Below, in pieces: positions 10,994 through 21,915 of a stretch of 64,000 nt of DNA. The notes beneath the pieces were generated by a model. The model saw nothing but the letters and a program-made list of their open reading frames with translations. It did not search any database and was not told the DNA's origin. The position numbers were made by a program, and so were the translations under genes. Positions within the stretch are counted from its first letter, which is position 1; every line of letters begins with the position of its first letter. The DNA is from Rhexocercosporidium sp. MPI-PUGE-AT-0058 (taxonomy: Eukaryota > Ascomycota > Leotiomycetes > Helotiales), in NCBI GenBank assembly GCA_020746875.1, contig JAGTJL010000005.1:1736001-1800000 (forward strand). Direction: 5' to 3'.

Positions 10994-11971
10994 ATGGGAG
11001 GACTCTTCTCTCAATTCTTTCCGTCCAGTCCAACTTTCACCGAAAATAATGTTCCTTCCTTAGCCGGCAAAGTCTTTATTGTCACCGGGGGAAACGCAGG
11101 TGTCGGCTTCGAGCTTGTCAAGATTCTCTACGCCAAAGGCGGGAAAGTTTACATCGCCAGCCGTTCTTCTGACAAAATTGCAGCTGCGATCACCGAGATC
11201 GAAGCTATCCATACCACCACCCCAGGTCAACTCAAAGCCCTACATCTCGATCTCAGCGACCTCACCACTATCTCCGTATGTGTATCTTCTTTCCTCGCTC
11301 AGGAGTCTCGCCTCGATGTGCTCTGGAATAATGCTGGCATCAGTGGGCAACCCCATGGCACCGTTAGCAAACAGGGCCACGAAATCCACATGGCGACCAA
11401 CTGTCTCGGGCACTTTCTCTTAACCAATTTCCTCCTCCCAGTCCTTCTGCGAACTATCAGAATTTCGCCCGAGGCCACCGTACGTGTCGTATATACTTCT
11501 TCTGGCATCATAAACCTCGCAGCCCCGACAGGCGGCGTATCTCTCGCGGAGCTTATCCCGGGTAATTTCTCCAAGGACATACATCGAAACTACGCCGCAT
11601 CAAAAGCAGGAGATTGGCTGCTCACATCCGAGCTGGACAAACGAACTCGTAAAGATGGACTCCTTTGCATCTGCCAGAATCCGGGGACTTTGAATACGAA
11701 AGGCTGGGATTCAGCTCCACGACCGATGAAGATTCTGCTGAAGCCGATTATGCATGAGCCCAAGATGGGCGCATATACAAGTATTTGGGCTGGACTTAGT
11801 CCTGAAGTGAAGCTTGAGGATGGTGGAAAGATTGGTCAGCCATGGGGAAAGTTGGATACAAATCCAAAGAAGGATATACTAAAGAGCATGAAAACAAAGG
11901 AGGAGGGTGGGACCGGCCTCGCAGCAGAGTTCTGGAAATGGTGTGAGGACAAGACAAAGGGGTTTGCTTGA
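10994..11971 (+). CDS. Short-chain dehydrogenase/reductase (retinol dehydrogenase-like)
   Basis: Single exon, 325 aa. An NAD(P)-dependent Rossmann oxidoreductase. The nucleotide motif TGGNAGVG is at residues 31-38, ASRSS after the second strand suggests NADP preference, DLSDL is near residue 89 and WNNAG near 112. The catalytic YAASK is near residue 199 with a preceding TSSGI serine, and NPGTLNT follows. This matches the fungal RDH/WWOX-like SDR subfamily. The substrate cannot be read from sequence. Its position directly after a bZIP regulator may be incidental. Confidence 0.9.
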   Translation: MGGLFSQFFPSSPTFTENNVPSLAGKVFIVTGGNAGVGFELVKILYAKGGKVYIASRSSDKIAAAITEIEAIHTTTPGQLKALHLDLSDLTTISVCVSSFLAQESRLDVLWNNAGISGQPHGTVSKQGHEIHMATNCLGHFLLTNFLLPVLLRTIRISPEATVRVVYTSSGIINLAAPTGGVSLAELIPGNFSKDIHRNYAASKAGDWLLTSELDKRTRKDGLLCICQNPGTLNTKGWDSAPRPMKILLKPIMHEPKMGAYTSIWAGLSPEVKLEDGGKIGQPWGKLDTNPKKDILKSMKTKEEGGTGLAAEFWKWCEDKTKGFA

Positions 11972-12932
11972 ACAGATTGCTTTGCAGCGTATCTCGATCA
12001 AGCTATGCTTTCAATAACGAACGTTATCGAGTGCTAGACGCCGTAGTGCAAATATGGGTGCTATGGGGTGATATTTACTTGATGTACTTTTTTGTGCCGC
12101 CAATGTCTGTTCCATCTCTCTCAATTCACATTACTAGCTGTCGCACAACATTTAATTTGCACATTTTTTCTGATTTCCTCCCATTTTCTGCGCATTTTTT
12201 GAAGTTGATTGTACTTGCAATGCATAGCTTTGGTTGCCATCATCTGACAGTGATGTAGTGACGTTCTATTTGCTGACGATAATGATGTTGGAAGTATCAA
12301 GCAATCAGCCCAAGCAGTTTGTTTTCCACACGTGTACTTATCCTAGTTTATAGAAGAGACTGATTAACTCGCATCGTGGGAACTCTTGTACTCTTTCTTG
12401 GTGGATTGTGATGGTGCATGGTGTGCCATCGCTAAGTGAGTAATTAACCTCTGCGTACCAAACAACACTGCTTCAATTCCGTTCTCAATTGAATCGGTGA
12501 CCAACACGAAGTATTCCTTGAACCAAAAGCCTAGGAATGTATCACTTCTCCCGCTATAGATTGGTCTCCTATTACCTTCAAAACCAAGTTGCGTGGCCGA
12601 ATTAAATCCCATCCATCACAGCCGAAGTCTCGCTAAATTGCAAGTAGCCGAGATAATCAATAATAGGAAAGTAACCACAATACCAAAGGACGTGCCAAAG
12701 CCATACACAATGGCTACGCCAACCCCAGTATTCTGGAGTCTTCTTGGGATTTCTATGAGACATGTCTTCTTCCTACCTGCCAGCTCTTCCTTCCTTTCCA
12801 GCTTCAGAAATTCTTCGTCACTACCCTGCTTGCCAACATCATCTGGACCTGCTCCTGTCCAGAATCAAGCACGAGACTCACAACTACTTTTTTACCCATA
12901 ATACACGCACATCCAACAACATCACCGTCACA
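11972..12932. other. Intergenic region
   Basis: This 961-bp stretch has no supported gene. ORFs overlapping 12593-12901 show no domain and run into the leader of the next gene. Confidence 0.4.
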
Positions 12933-13814
12933 ATGGCGTATACCCCCAACCGAATCTCTGCCTGGATGAATGACCAGTCTGACGACGACAAGTACGCTCC
13001 TCGTCAACCCTACCAACAGTTAGTCCGGCAAGAGATCGACAACATGACAGTCACCGAGTCCGAGCACTACTGGGAGTTCGAAGAGATCTTGGAGGCGTTC
13101 GAGAAGAAGATGATTCATCCTCTAATCAATGCTAGACACCAGGTAAGTCTCCACAATGTTCTCAAGCCTAAAGCCAAAGGCTCACCTCTCACTCAGTTGC
13201 AAGAAGCTCGGGAGCACGAGAAGAAGCTGGGTAACCAGCGTCAAGCCATACGTCCGGTCAAGATCACCCACATGCTCGACTCTCGCCGCATTGATCCAAC
13301 CGACCAAAGAGCCCTCCTCAACATCAAAACCCTCTTCCATTTCGCCCGTACCAACTTCCTCTCCACCTCCCTCGTCCGAAGTATCATCCCATCCCAAATC
13401 GCCATCAACACCTGGGAGGAGTATGCTCATCACTACTAAACCATCAAAACCATCTAAGAAGACTGCTATCAGTCCTCGTTTCGGTACGTCAAGTGGGCTG
13501 TCACCAAGATCGTCAATGCGGTCGATCGTCTATGCGACCCCCTAGCTACTTCCCTAGACTGGAACGTAAAGACCGCTACAACCTCTTCCGCGCTGTCTTT
13601 GACCAGGTCCCAGCTTCGGTAATGTTGCAGTATCTGGAGTCGGAGAGCAAGTATGTAAGCTGCTGTCCGACCGCCCTTCCAGTCAGCGTCCATCAAAAGC
13701 CCCACTGGAAAATCAAGGAGTAGTGCTGCTCGATTGACGGGACTAGGAACCATTACCAGCAGCACGTTAATGTCTTCTGGGCAGAAAAGTAAAAAGAGAA
13801 GAAGGATTCGCTGA
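12933..13814 (+). CDS. Unknown protein, frame broken or unusually spliced
   Basis: The start MAYTPNRISAWMND (12933) gives a clean first exon to 13142. A 54-nt intron (GTAAGT..CTCAG, 13143..13196) leads to an exon with HMLDSRRIDPTDQRALLNIK. That exon stops at 13439, or donates at GTATGC (13421). Protein-like sequence then continues in shifting frames: RYVKWAVTKIVNAVDRLCDP near 13482, DRYNLFRAVFDQVPASVMLQ near 13570, and a basic tail ending KSKKRRRIR before a TGA at 13812-13814. I could not connect these segments with canonical introns of normal size without a frame conflict. Either the gene is decaying, the sequence has indels, or the introns are very short. No family is recognised. The stop-adjacent basic cluster would be a nuclear localisation signal if intact. 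Confidence 0.4.
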
Positions 13815-13942
13815 GGGGAGTGATAGAATGAAGAGATCCAAATCAGATCGCGGCCGGCCGAACAGGAAACCGCGACCCAGACACTACCGTCGTCCACAGC
13901 ATTCAAGAAACCGAGGCCGATAGTCTAGCAGTCTGTGAAAGT

Positions 13943-14414
13943 GAGACGTACGGCAACCGAATACACTGCGTCTTAGTAACATCGCCAGCTGGACAGCAAC
14001 TTCATTCATACCGATCTATCATAGAGCTTTGGAGGCGCTCCGGGATACTAGCGTGGGTACCGAGTCCCTACTGAAAGATGAGGAAATGCTTCATCGAAAT
14101 ATTTCTGAGAATGACACAAAGCCTATTGATAGAAGGGAGTGGAAAAGATTTCTGATTGCTATGGATTTAGGAAGGAGTTGAACAGCGTTCCGAGCGCAGC
14201 GAGTCACCGGACAGGCACCATGCAGTTCATGTCAATCGAGGTGCTTCAAGGCAAAGGCTACACATACCGGCACGATCTAGATTCATTGTTCTACGTCTTC
14301 ACATATTTTCGGAAAGTTAACAAGCCTCCGAGCAGACCATTTTATGCAAGACACTTGCTTCGTAATAACAGTTTCGAGCCCTCAACTTGGAACCCTTTGC
14401 AGTTGGGCACGTGA
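13943..14414 (+). pseudogene. FunK1-type protein kinase remnant
   Basis: Three pieces in different frames match successive parts of the fungal-specific FunK1 kinase domain. They are ETYGNRIHCVLVTSPAGQQL (about 13943), then EEMLHRNISEND where functional members have an HRD-type catalytic loop (about 14080), and ASHRTGTMQFMSIEVL with GYTYRHDLDSLFYVF (about 14205-14300). At least two frameshifts separate them, and the catalytic Asp appears as Asn. The N-terminal part and an intact reading frame are missing, so this is a pseudogene. It lies between the frame-broken unknown gene and the 3' end of the SNF2 gene. Confidence 0.75.
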
Positions 14415-14452
14415 CCAAAACAGCGCGGGAACCTAAGGGCTTGTTATCGAAC

Positions 14453-17400
14453 TCATTCGAGAACGGATTTGAGGTACTAGGTACAGATTAGAATATTTTC
14501 TACGAGACAGATAACTTATCTTACCTGCAGAGTTCCAAGTCCAATACCAGCCTCTTCCAACTCTCCTGATCCAAATGTTACCTCCGCCAATTTTTTCTTC
14601 CGTTTCTGGATTTCTACTACTTGCTGTATGAGAATCAGTCTTCTGTTTGCCTTCCTGATAGATGCTTAATTATGCAACTAATGGCGTTTACCTCTTCAAA
14701 CGAGTTTCGCATCAAATATCGAATCGTAGTTACATTCCGCAGTTGTCCAACACGATGTACACGACACAGAGCTTGTTCTTCAATCATCGGATTCCAATGG
14801 GGCTCCAAGAGGTAGGCTCGAGACCCAGCTGTGAGGTCAAGTCTGGATAATTTCAGTAATTGGTACAATGATGAGGCGATGGTTGGACCCACCCGGCACC
14901 ACCACAAGTAATTGAAACAAGAATCACGCTGATGGAATCGTTTGTTTGGAAAGAGTTCATTGCTTCAGATCTCTTTGCTAGAGAAGTCTTGCCGTCGATT
15001 CGTGTGCATAATATTCCCTCATCTTGTAACGTCTGTTGGACGATATCAAGGGTCGATGTCCAGAAAGAGAAGACTACGCTTCGAGGAGTTAGAAACTGGG
15101 GAAGCAGGGTGTCAAAATCCTTACCATTTGTCTTTAGGGGAGTGTTTAAAAATGTCTGCCACAACAGCCTTGATTTTGGTAGGTATAGTCTCGGTCACAG
15201 CCAGATTTCGGTCGTCTTCGTCAGGCGTTGACAGACCACTTAGTGCTGCAGCGGACTGCTCACGCGGAGGATGAGATAGCTGATTTGGAGCTGATTCGGA
15301 TCTGCACTTGTTGCAAACCTTGGCCGCTTCTCTCATACTTGGCGATTGATCAAAGGTTGAGTCGGATAGCCCTTCAAGTAAATCTTCTAGAAGAGCTTGA
15401 CCACACTGGCCACATGTTGTAGATCCGTCCAATATCTCCCCTAGAAAAGAATTCGGCCTATCTTCATGATTGGAGGAGTATACATTAGTTCGAGATGCTG
15501 AAGAAGGCCTGCAAGCTTGCCGAAAGTTCACTAAAAGTCCAAGATTGCAGAATAATCGCAAGAAGTTGAGTCGCGATAAGGCATTAAAAGTTTTGCCACC
15601 TTGTCTCCCAGACGAGATTGCCTCTTCGAATAGGGCGATGGTTTCTTTGTTCGCAGATTCGTACGCAACGCTTTCCTCTGAGGAAAATTCTAGGTGATGT
15701 ATCTCATCTACCCTAGGAGGGAGGTTAATTACTGATTTCGTTCGACTTATCGTAATAGCTCGAACCAAAGTCTTCAGCCTCAGGAAGCCATCCGGGTCGA
15801 CCTGATGCCAGGGACGTGAGATTTCTTCATCAAAATTTCGCTGGTCTGAGTATGGGTGAACTTGGAGAAACTTGACAACACTCGCAAAATCTGTAAGTTT
15901 ATTTTGAATAGGTGTACCGGTGATTGCCCATCTCCTTTCCGCCTGTAGAGCACAGCATGCCCGGGCTAGCTGGCTCTGAGAATTTTGGATAGCGTGAGCT
16001 GAGTACAATTAGCTAGATTCAAGAGGCTAGACAGATCACTCGCCCTCATCTAAGATAACTCGATGCCAGACTACGGAAAACAGGTGCTGTGGATTTGAGT
16101 GAGATTCATGCTTTTTCCAAATCGAAGACAGTGTTTGATACGTTGTGATGACCACATCGTGCTGGAGCAGACAATCAATATCCTTCCTGTTTTGGCCGTG
16201 GTAGATGTGCAATTTGATCCTGTCAGGTCGAACGTGCCTTCGTAGAATTAGAAAACTTAAACCCAGGACGAATCATGAGAGGGGATATGGATAGTTCAAC
16301 GCACTACTTACATACTAAATTGCTTTTTCCATGCCTGAATGACTTTTTAGCTGTTAGCTGTGGTTGAGAGACAGCCTTGGTTACACAGACGCTAATTTAT
16401 TGAACCCACTTGCCACTCAGCAAATTTCACGAAGTATGAGAATGTTCTTTGGAGCAAGTGCTAAACTTCAAAGTATCTTTATATTCAAGGCTTGGGAGAT
16501 TTGTATTCAGGCCGATGCAATTGAAAAAGAAAAAAATAGAAGCCGGGGGGCGGGGGGGGGGTTAAACGCTAGGTGCCTTTGAAATTTGAACATAAATCCA
16601 ATCACTCACGAGGTGGGGGCACAACCAGCAGGGTTGACTTGATCCTGGGACAAGATATATTCCCGCTCTCAGACATGGCAGAATATGGCGAGGTGGTTGT
16701 AACGAACTGATTCGCTGAGATCAGAGAGATCATGCTGAGCGTTTTCCCTAATCCCATATCGTCGGCGAGAAGACCACCACGGAAATTTGGCGGCGGATCA
16801 TGTTGGATACTTCCACTGACATTGTTATGGTAACTTTTCAAATGAGTTAGCTAGCATATTACAAATTAGGATAGTACTTAACTGATAGCCCTGATGACTT
16901 TCCCTCCTTGTCCATATATCCTGGGTTCCTTCCATGTCCCAACCTTGCTCACGCCGTATCATGAAGGTCAATGCTTGCTTTTGATGGCTTAATTGCTCAT
17001 TAGAAACGAGCTTGAAGATAGTGCAGGGTGAAATATACCGAAACAATGAAGTGGTAACAATTGAAGGTGGTTCGGTTTCTGGTAAAGGTGTTTGTTCAGC
17101 CATCAATTGTGCTAATAAGTCAGGTCCCACGCTGAGTCTTTCAATTTCAAATTTTGGCTGTATGCTGGTGAAAAAATCTGTCATAACTCCATCTTCTCCA
17201 TGCGATATCATATGTGGGTTTTTGTACAAGACGGTCCGCTCGCAATCAATGGGATCTTGGAGATACATTCGATATTTTGACAAGTGTCGACCGACAATTT
17301 CCGCAAGAGCCATCGTGCCGTATATTATCACGTTCAAGCGCCACACATGAATTGCCTTTCCATTTCGCCTTTTGTGGGTATGGGAGGGGGTGTGGGGTGG

Positions 17401-17932
17401 TAACTCCAGCCTCGAATAACAACACAGTTGAACCTTAATACCCTCCAAGTCATTGAGCTCGCACAAGATTCTCGAGTGAGTCGCAGCTTTTACTTCGAGC
17501 TCTATGGGGATATCGTCTTGGGAAGAAAGAATGTTGGGGGTTCGAAAAGTAACAGGTAGGTTGTGTACATTCAAGGTGCCGACGCCGCCGGGAGATTGTC
17601 TGAGTTGTAATTGGATTCCAGATAACTAACAAACACTTAGCAGGTATAATGTAATATGAACTATGAATGAGGAAGCAATGTACCATTCCATAACAGCATT
17701 CTGACCACTCATCACCAATACAGGTTTCGTCCGAAGGGATAATGTCGCCGACGTTGTGACTGCTGAGTATCTTTTGTTCCTCATCCTGAACTGGGGAATG
17801 AGCACATTCATGCTGCTTAAGGGAAAGGCCGGATAGATCATTCAAATATGGTTGTGCCTCCACGGAAGTCCCGTCGTTGAGTTGACGACGTTTGGGGTTC
17901 CTGTCGTCGGACATGTGGTTTGGCCGAGGCAT
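14453..17932 (-). CDS. SNF2-family DNA-dependent ATPase (Rad5/HLTF class)
   Basis: Ten exons on the minus strand: 17684..17932, 16883..17625, 16610..16833, 16312..16342, 16044..16255, 15125..15998, 14893..15078, 14692..14842, 14525..14623 and 14453..14476 (930 aa). Helicase motifs are in order: GGLLADDMGLGKT (about residue 352), VVPPPLIQAW, DVVITTYQT, DEAH (about 486), TGTPIQN (about 520), CVVFSFWTSTLD (about 779), DLTAGSRAYLLEPHWNP and QALCRVHRVGQ. A CGQCGQ...VCNKC segment sits between the lobes where Rad5/HLTF carry a RING; only four cysteines are obvious. The intron before AHAIQN has a GC donor (15999..16043); GC splicing restores the DEAH box. One exon is 31 nt and the next intron is 267 nt. 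Likely role: chromatin or replication-repair remodelling in the nucleus. Confidence 0.88.
16542..16560. repeat. G-tract inside SNF2 intron
   Basis: Near-uninterrupted G6-C-G9 run within the long 16343..16609 intron (a C-tract in the transcript). Confidence 0.8.
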
Positions 17933-18190
17933 GTTCGCTGAACACCCCGCCCATTCTTCCAGACAGAAGGTTTGAAGTCTTGATGGGAAAATTTGTACCA
18001 GATGAATATCATAAATGAGGTCTCAGCGCCATCGTCGTCGAATAAAGCGGTGTGGTGGGGCGCAGAAAGGCGATCTGCCTTGCAGTTCGCCCAACATGGG
18101 GCGCCAGCCTCACGCAAAAGCAGAGAAATTCCACCCTGACATCTGGAACGCTTCATTCCTTCCTCTGGCAACTTTATGTGTCTATTAGCT
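17933..18190. promoter_or_regulatory. Bidirectional promoter SNF2 / NACHT gene
   Basis: Only 258 bp separate the two divergent start codons, so both promoters must overlap. Confidence 0.5.
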
Positions 18191-21100
18191 ATGGCAAATC
18201 CAAAAGCTACCATCACCAAAGCATTTGAGGATCTCCAAAGGTCGCTCTCGCCGGAGCATATACACAAGTTTGCCTCCACCGAGCTTAAAGAGGTTTGGAC
18301 CGTGCTTCAGGATATCCAGACATCCCAACGAGAACGCCGCTCTGCGCAAAATCTGCGTCGAATCGAGCCTTTGCTAAGAGGGCTTGAGAAGTATGCAAAG
18401 GTCGTCGAAGTTCTATGCAATGGCACTCCGTATTTGTCGTTCATCTGGGTCAGCCACCCCAATACCCTCCCCAAGATGGCAGAGTTGCTGATATCTCCTA
18501 GGCTCCAATCAAGCTCATGATCCAGGTTCGTTAGGGTCACTTTTATCGGCTTTTAATGATGGTATCTTATTCTGGTGTTTAGCTTGCAAGCAATCATCGA
18601 GATATTTTTGATGCTTTACTAGATGCGTATGCAGATATTGGCAGTGCTCTTCCCCGTTTTGATCGTTACGAAGAGACTTTTAAATCAAACCCCGAGTTTC
18701 AATTCGTACTCGCGGAGGTCTATAGCACAATTCTTGAGTTTCATCAACGAACATACAAGTTCTTTCAGCGCCGAGGCAAGTGAGAGAAGAAGGTTTGATA
18801 TGAATGGTATAGTCTGACGGTCAAACTTAGCATGGCATCTCATTTTCCTGTCTGTATGGAAGGATTTCAGAGCCAGATTTGATGGAATCCTCCACACCCT
18901 TGAAAAGCATCGCGATTTCGTTGACAGAGAGGCAAATTCGATTGATATTGTGGAAGGTAGAGCAGCACGGTCGCGAATGCTCGAAGACATTGCCGAGAGG
19001 CAGCGACAGACAGCAGGACTTTTGAAATCTAATGAGACGGTGAACCAGCTTGTACAGTTCCACAGCTCTTTATCATGGCTGGCTGTCGATGATAAGAAGC
19101 AAGAAGCAGAGCGATCTCGCAAATCGGGGAGGAAACACTCTGGAACATGCGAATGGGTTGGACAAGTCCCTGAGATGAAAGCATGGCTGCAGGACAATAA
19201 TTCAGAACCTGTCATTTGGCTGAATGGAAAGCCCGGAGCAGGTTGGTCACCCACCCGTAATGTGCTACAGAAATTCGTGGCGGAATGCTGTACTCGAAGG
19301 TACCACAATTTGAGGAACATTGCAATGGCGAGGTGGCCGGGCTTCTAAATATTCCTCGAACTGTGGTAATCCAGAAACGGCGTTCCACTACAAATTCCGA
19401 TACTCTCTGCTTAAATTATTGTTCTAACCCAGTTTGGTTCCAGGCAAAAGTGTTATGTGCACCGTTGTCATCGACAACCTCGACAAGATCGAGTCACTAA
19501 ATGTCTGCTATTACTTCTGCGACAATCAAGACGACGGCAGGGACAACCCAAGTGAACGGGTCTTGGGAGTCATAGCTACACAGCTACTCCGAGCTCACCC
19601 TGAACTAGCATCACTGATAACAAACGAGTTCATATTACCTGGGTTGAGCTCCAGTCTAGCCCAGCTACGAACCCTCATTCCGAAATTATTGGAGCTCCAA
19701 CCATATACGCGGATTATCATCGACGGGATTGATGAATGTTCGAAAATTGGGCAGAAATCGTTGGTAAATGAGCTGCAGAGTACCTGTCTTGGACCCAAAC
19801 TTCACTCTAAAATTCTTATCTCGAGCCGCAAGGAGCCAACTATTAATTCCAAACTTGAAAAGAAGCCGAAGATTTGCCTTGATGAGAATGGCAAGGTCGA
19901 AACAGATATTCGTCGTTATATTGACCACAAAATACAGCAGATTCAGTCAAATTTTGTTGGAGAACTTGAGCCTAAGATTTTCACTCAAATTGCAAGTTCA
20001 GTTGCAGACAAGGCTGATGGTAAGCACTCACGACTTGATCATGATGCTCTTCTAATAATATTCAGGAATGTTCTTATGGGTTAGGTTGGTTACCCAAGAA
20101 CTTGAACAATGCTTCTGTGGAAGGGATCTTGAAGAGTGTGCCAAAAGTCTACCTCATGGACTTAAAGAAGCGTGAGTGTCCGATAAATCTTGGTTATGTA
20201 TTCTGAAATGCTAACAGAAGTTCTAGGTACGGCCGTATACTCGATCGTATACTGGACGAAGCAGTGTCGCCTCATATTCGATCTCTGTCTGTTAGGATTC
20301 TCGAATGGATGTCTTGCTCTTACCGGCGACTGAAACTACACGAAATCTTGGACGGGGTCAGTATTCACCCCAATTGTACATCTCTGGAGAGCAGTACAAA
20401 ACTTTCTCGGAGAGTGTTCGACCTATGTAGACCATTGGTAGAAGATGGCCCATGTGATACAGTGGTTTTTGTCCACTTCTCTGCACAAGAGTAAACCCCA
20501 GATTCTCGCCGAGGTTTGGCATCATGGCAAATTTTTTACTGATTTTGCCTAGATATATTTTGAAAGCAGCATACAAGCAAGGGAAACCCTTTATCAGGCC
20601 TGAGGACGCACACTTGAACATCGGGCACTCCTGCGTTGCATATCTCAACACAAGCTTTCGCCTCCTTCCTCAGAACAGCACAGAAGAAGAGAGGATTGAA
20701 TGGATCTTCAAAGGACTTCATGGTTTGCAACCATATTCTAATCAATATTGGTATTCGCATATCGTAGATTACATGGATCAAGTGGTTGCTCAGAAGCTTG
20801 AAGTACCGGAGTACCTCCTTTCGTCACTGAAGGAGATAGTCAAGTATAGCAAGGCCGAACTAAGTGAAGACTCGACACAATCGACTGGAATTGCAAACAC
20901 CAGTTACTCAAACACTAGGGATCGTTTTGCATCTCTTGGACGGTTTCCCGGACTACATTCGCTAGTTTCTAACGTGGAAAGGTTTCGAGACAGTCTAAAA
21001 CGACAAGATTGGACGATAAAGGAAATCGGAGGCAAGTCATTAAGTGCCCGTCGTGGTGGTTTCTCAGATATGACTAAACACGAAGCCTAACTTTCTCCAG

Positions 21101-21915
21101 TTGTATCACTCGAGACATGTGCCTCAGATCCTTCATGGTTCAGCGCTGCTTGTCACTATTACCAGGCGGCTTTGGAAGTTCTCCTAGATCCAGACTTTTC
21201 AAAATATCCCACTCAGGGATTACAAAGTTTCCGAGACATGTATAGAGACTCAGCTTTCGCCTGTAGATATCTCCATTGCAGTCGAGCCACGGACGGATTT
21301 GATTCCTTACAGCAACGGCAAAAGCACGAATCAAAACACCAGCGCGTATACCGCTGTGATATAACCACATGCATGGATTTTAAAAAGGGGTTTGCTACTC
21401 GGGGTCAGCTTGGAAAGCACGCCAACACTTACCACGCTCGACTTGTTGGTGAGACGACTCTCGCTGACGCTGTAAGAGCTGACAAGAAACAACGAGTCCC
21501 GGTAGGGGACGCCGATAACGCCGGGGCACCGCCGACACCCGCGACTCCTATCACGCCCGTCCACCCGAAAAGCTTCCAGAATAGGGCAGTCCAGCCTGTT
21601 ACGATTGGTCAACCTCCGGTACCGACTGCAAACACCAATGTTATTTCCCAGCAGTCCGGTTCTTTACAAGGTGATAGTCTCAACTTCGATGCTTCTAGCG
21701 TAAGCCTCTGCCTTCCTAGCTCTAAGCTCTTCTCTAACATACTGCAGTTCGGTTTCCCGGGCAGTATAGACTTTGCAGATCCTAACAATGGCAACGTGGA
21801 TGTTCTCAATGACTTCGATTTTGACTCCTTCTTATACGTCGATGAGAACGGAGTTGACAATTTCAACTTCGACTCCTCAGCATTCCTCGATGGGAACAAG
21901 ATTGGTGCAGAATGA
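18191..21915 (+). CDS. DUF7708-NACHT NLR-like protein with C-terminal zinc finger
   Basis: Ten exons: 18191..18448, 18502..18525, 18583..18775, 18831..19241, 19444..20019, 20066..20171, 20227..20490, 20553..21031, 21101..21699 and 21748..21915 (1025 aa). The N-terminus (IWAPIKLMIQLASNHRDIFD, FFQRRAWHLIFLSVW) matches the DUF7708 domain of fungal STAND proteins. Walker A is WLNGKPGAGKS (about 287-297, split by an intron) and Walker B IIIDGIDEC (about 385-393). MFLWVRLVTQEL and VHFSAQEYIL fit the NACHT winged-helix region. The C-terminus has CRYLHC...HESKH...CDITTC...HANTYH (about 824-890), a C2H2-like finger set, then an acidic Asp/Asn/Phe-rich tail that resembles an activation domain. No ankyrin or WD repeats follow. 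Two introns (after 18775 and 21031) appear to use GC donors; the second could also be spliced at weaker GT sites. It probably acts in allorecognition or innate-type sensing (inference). Confidence 0.85.
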
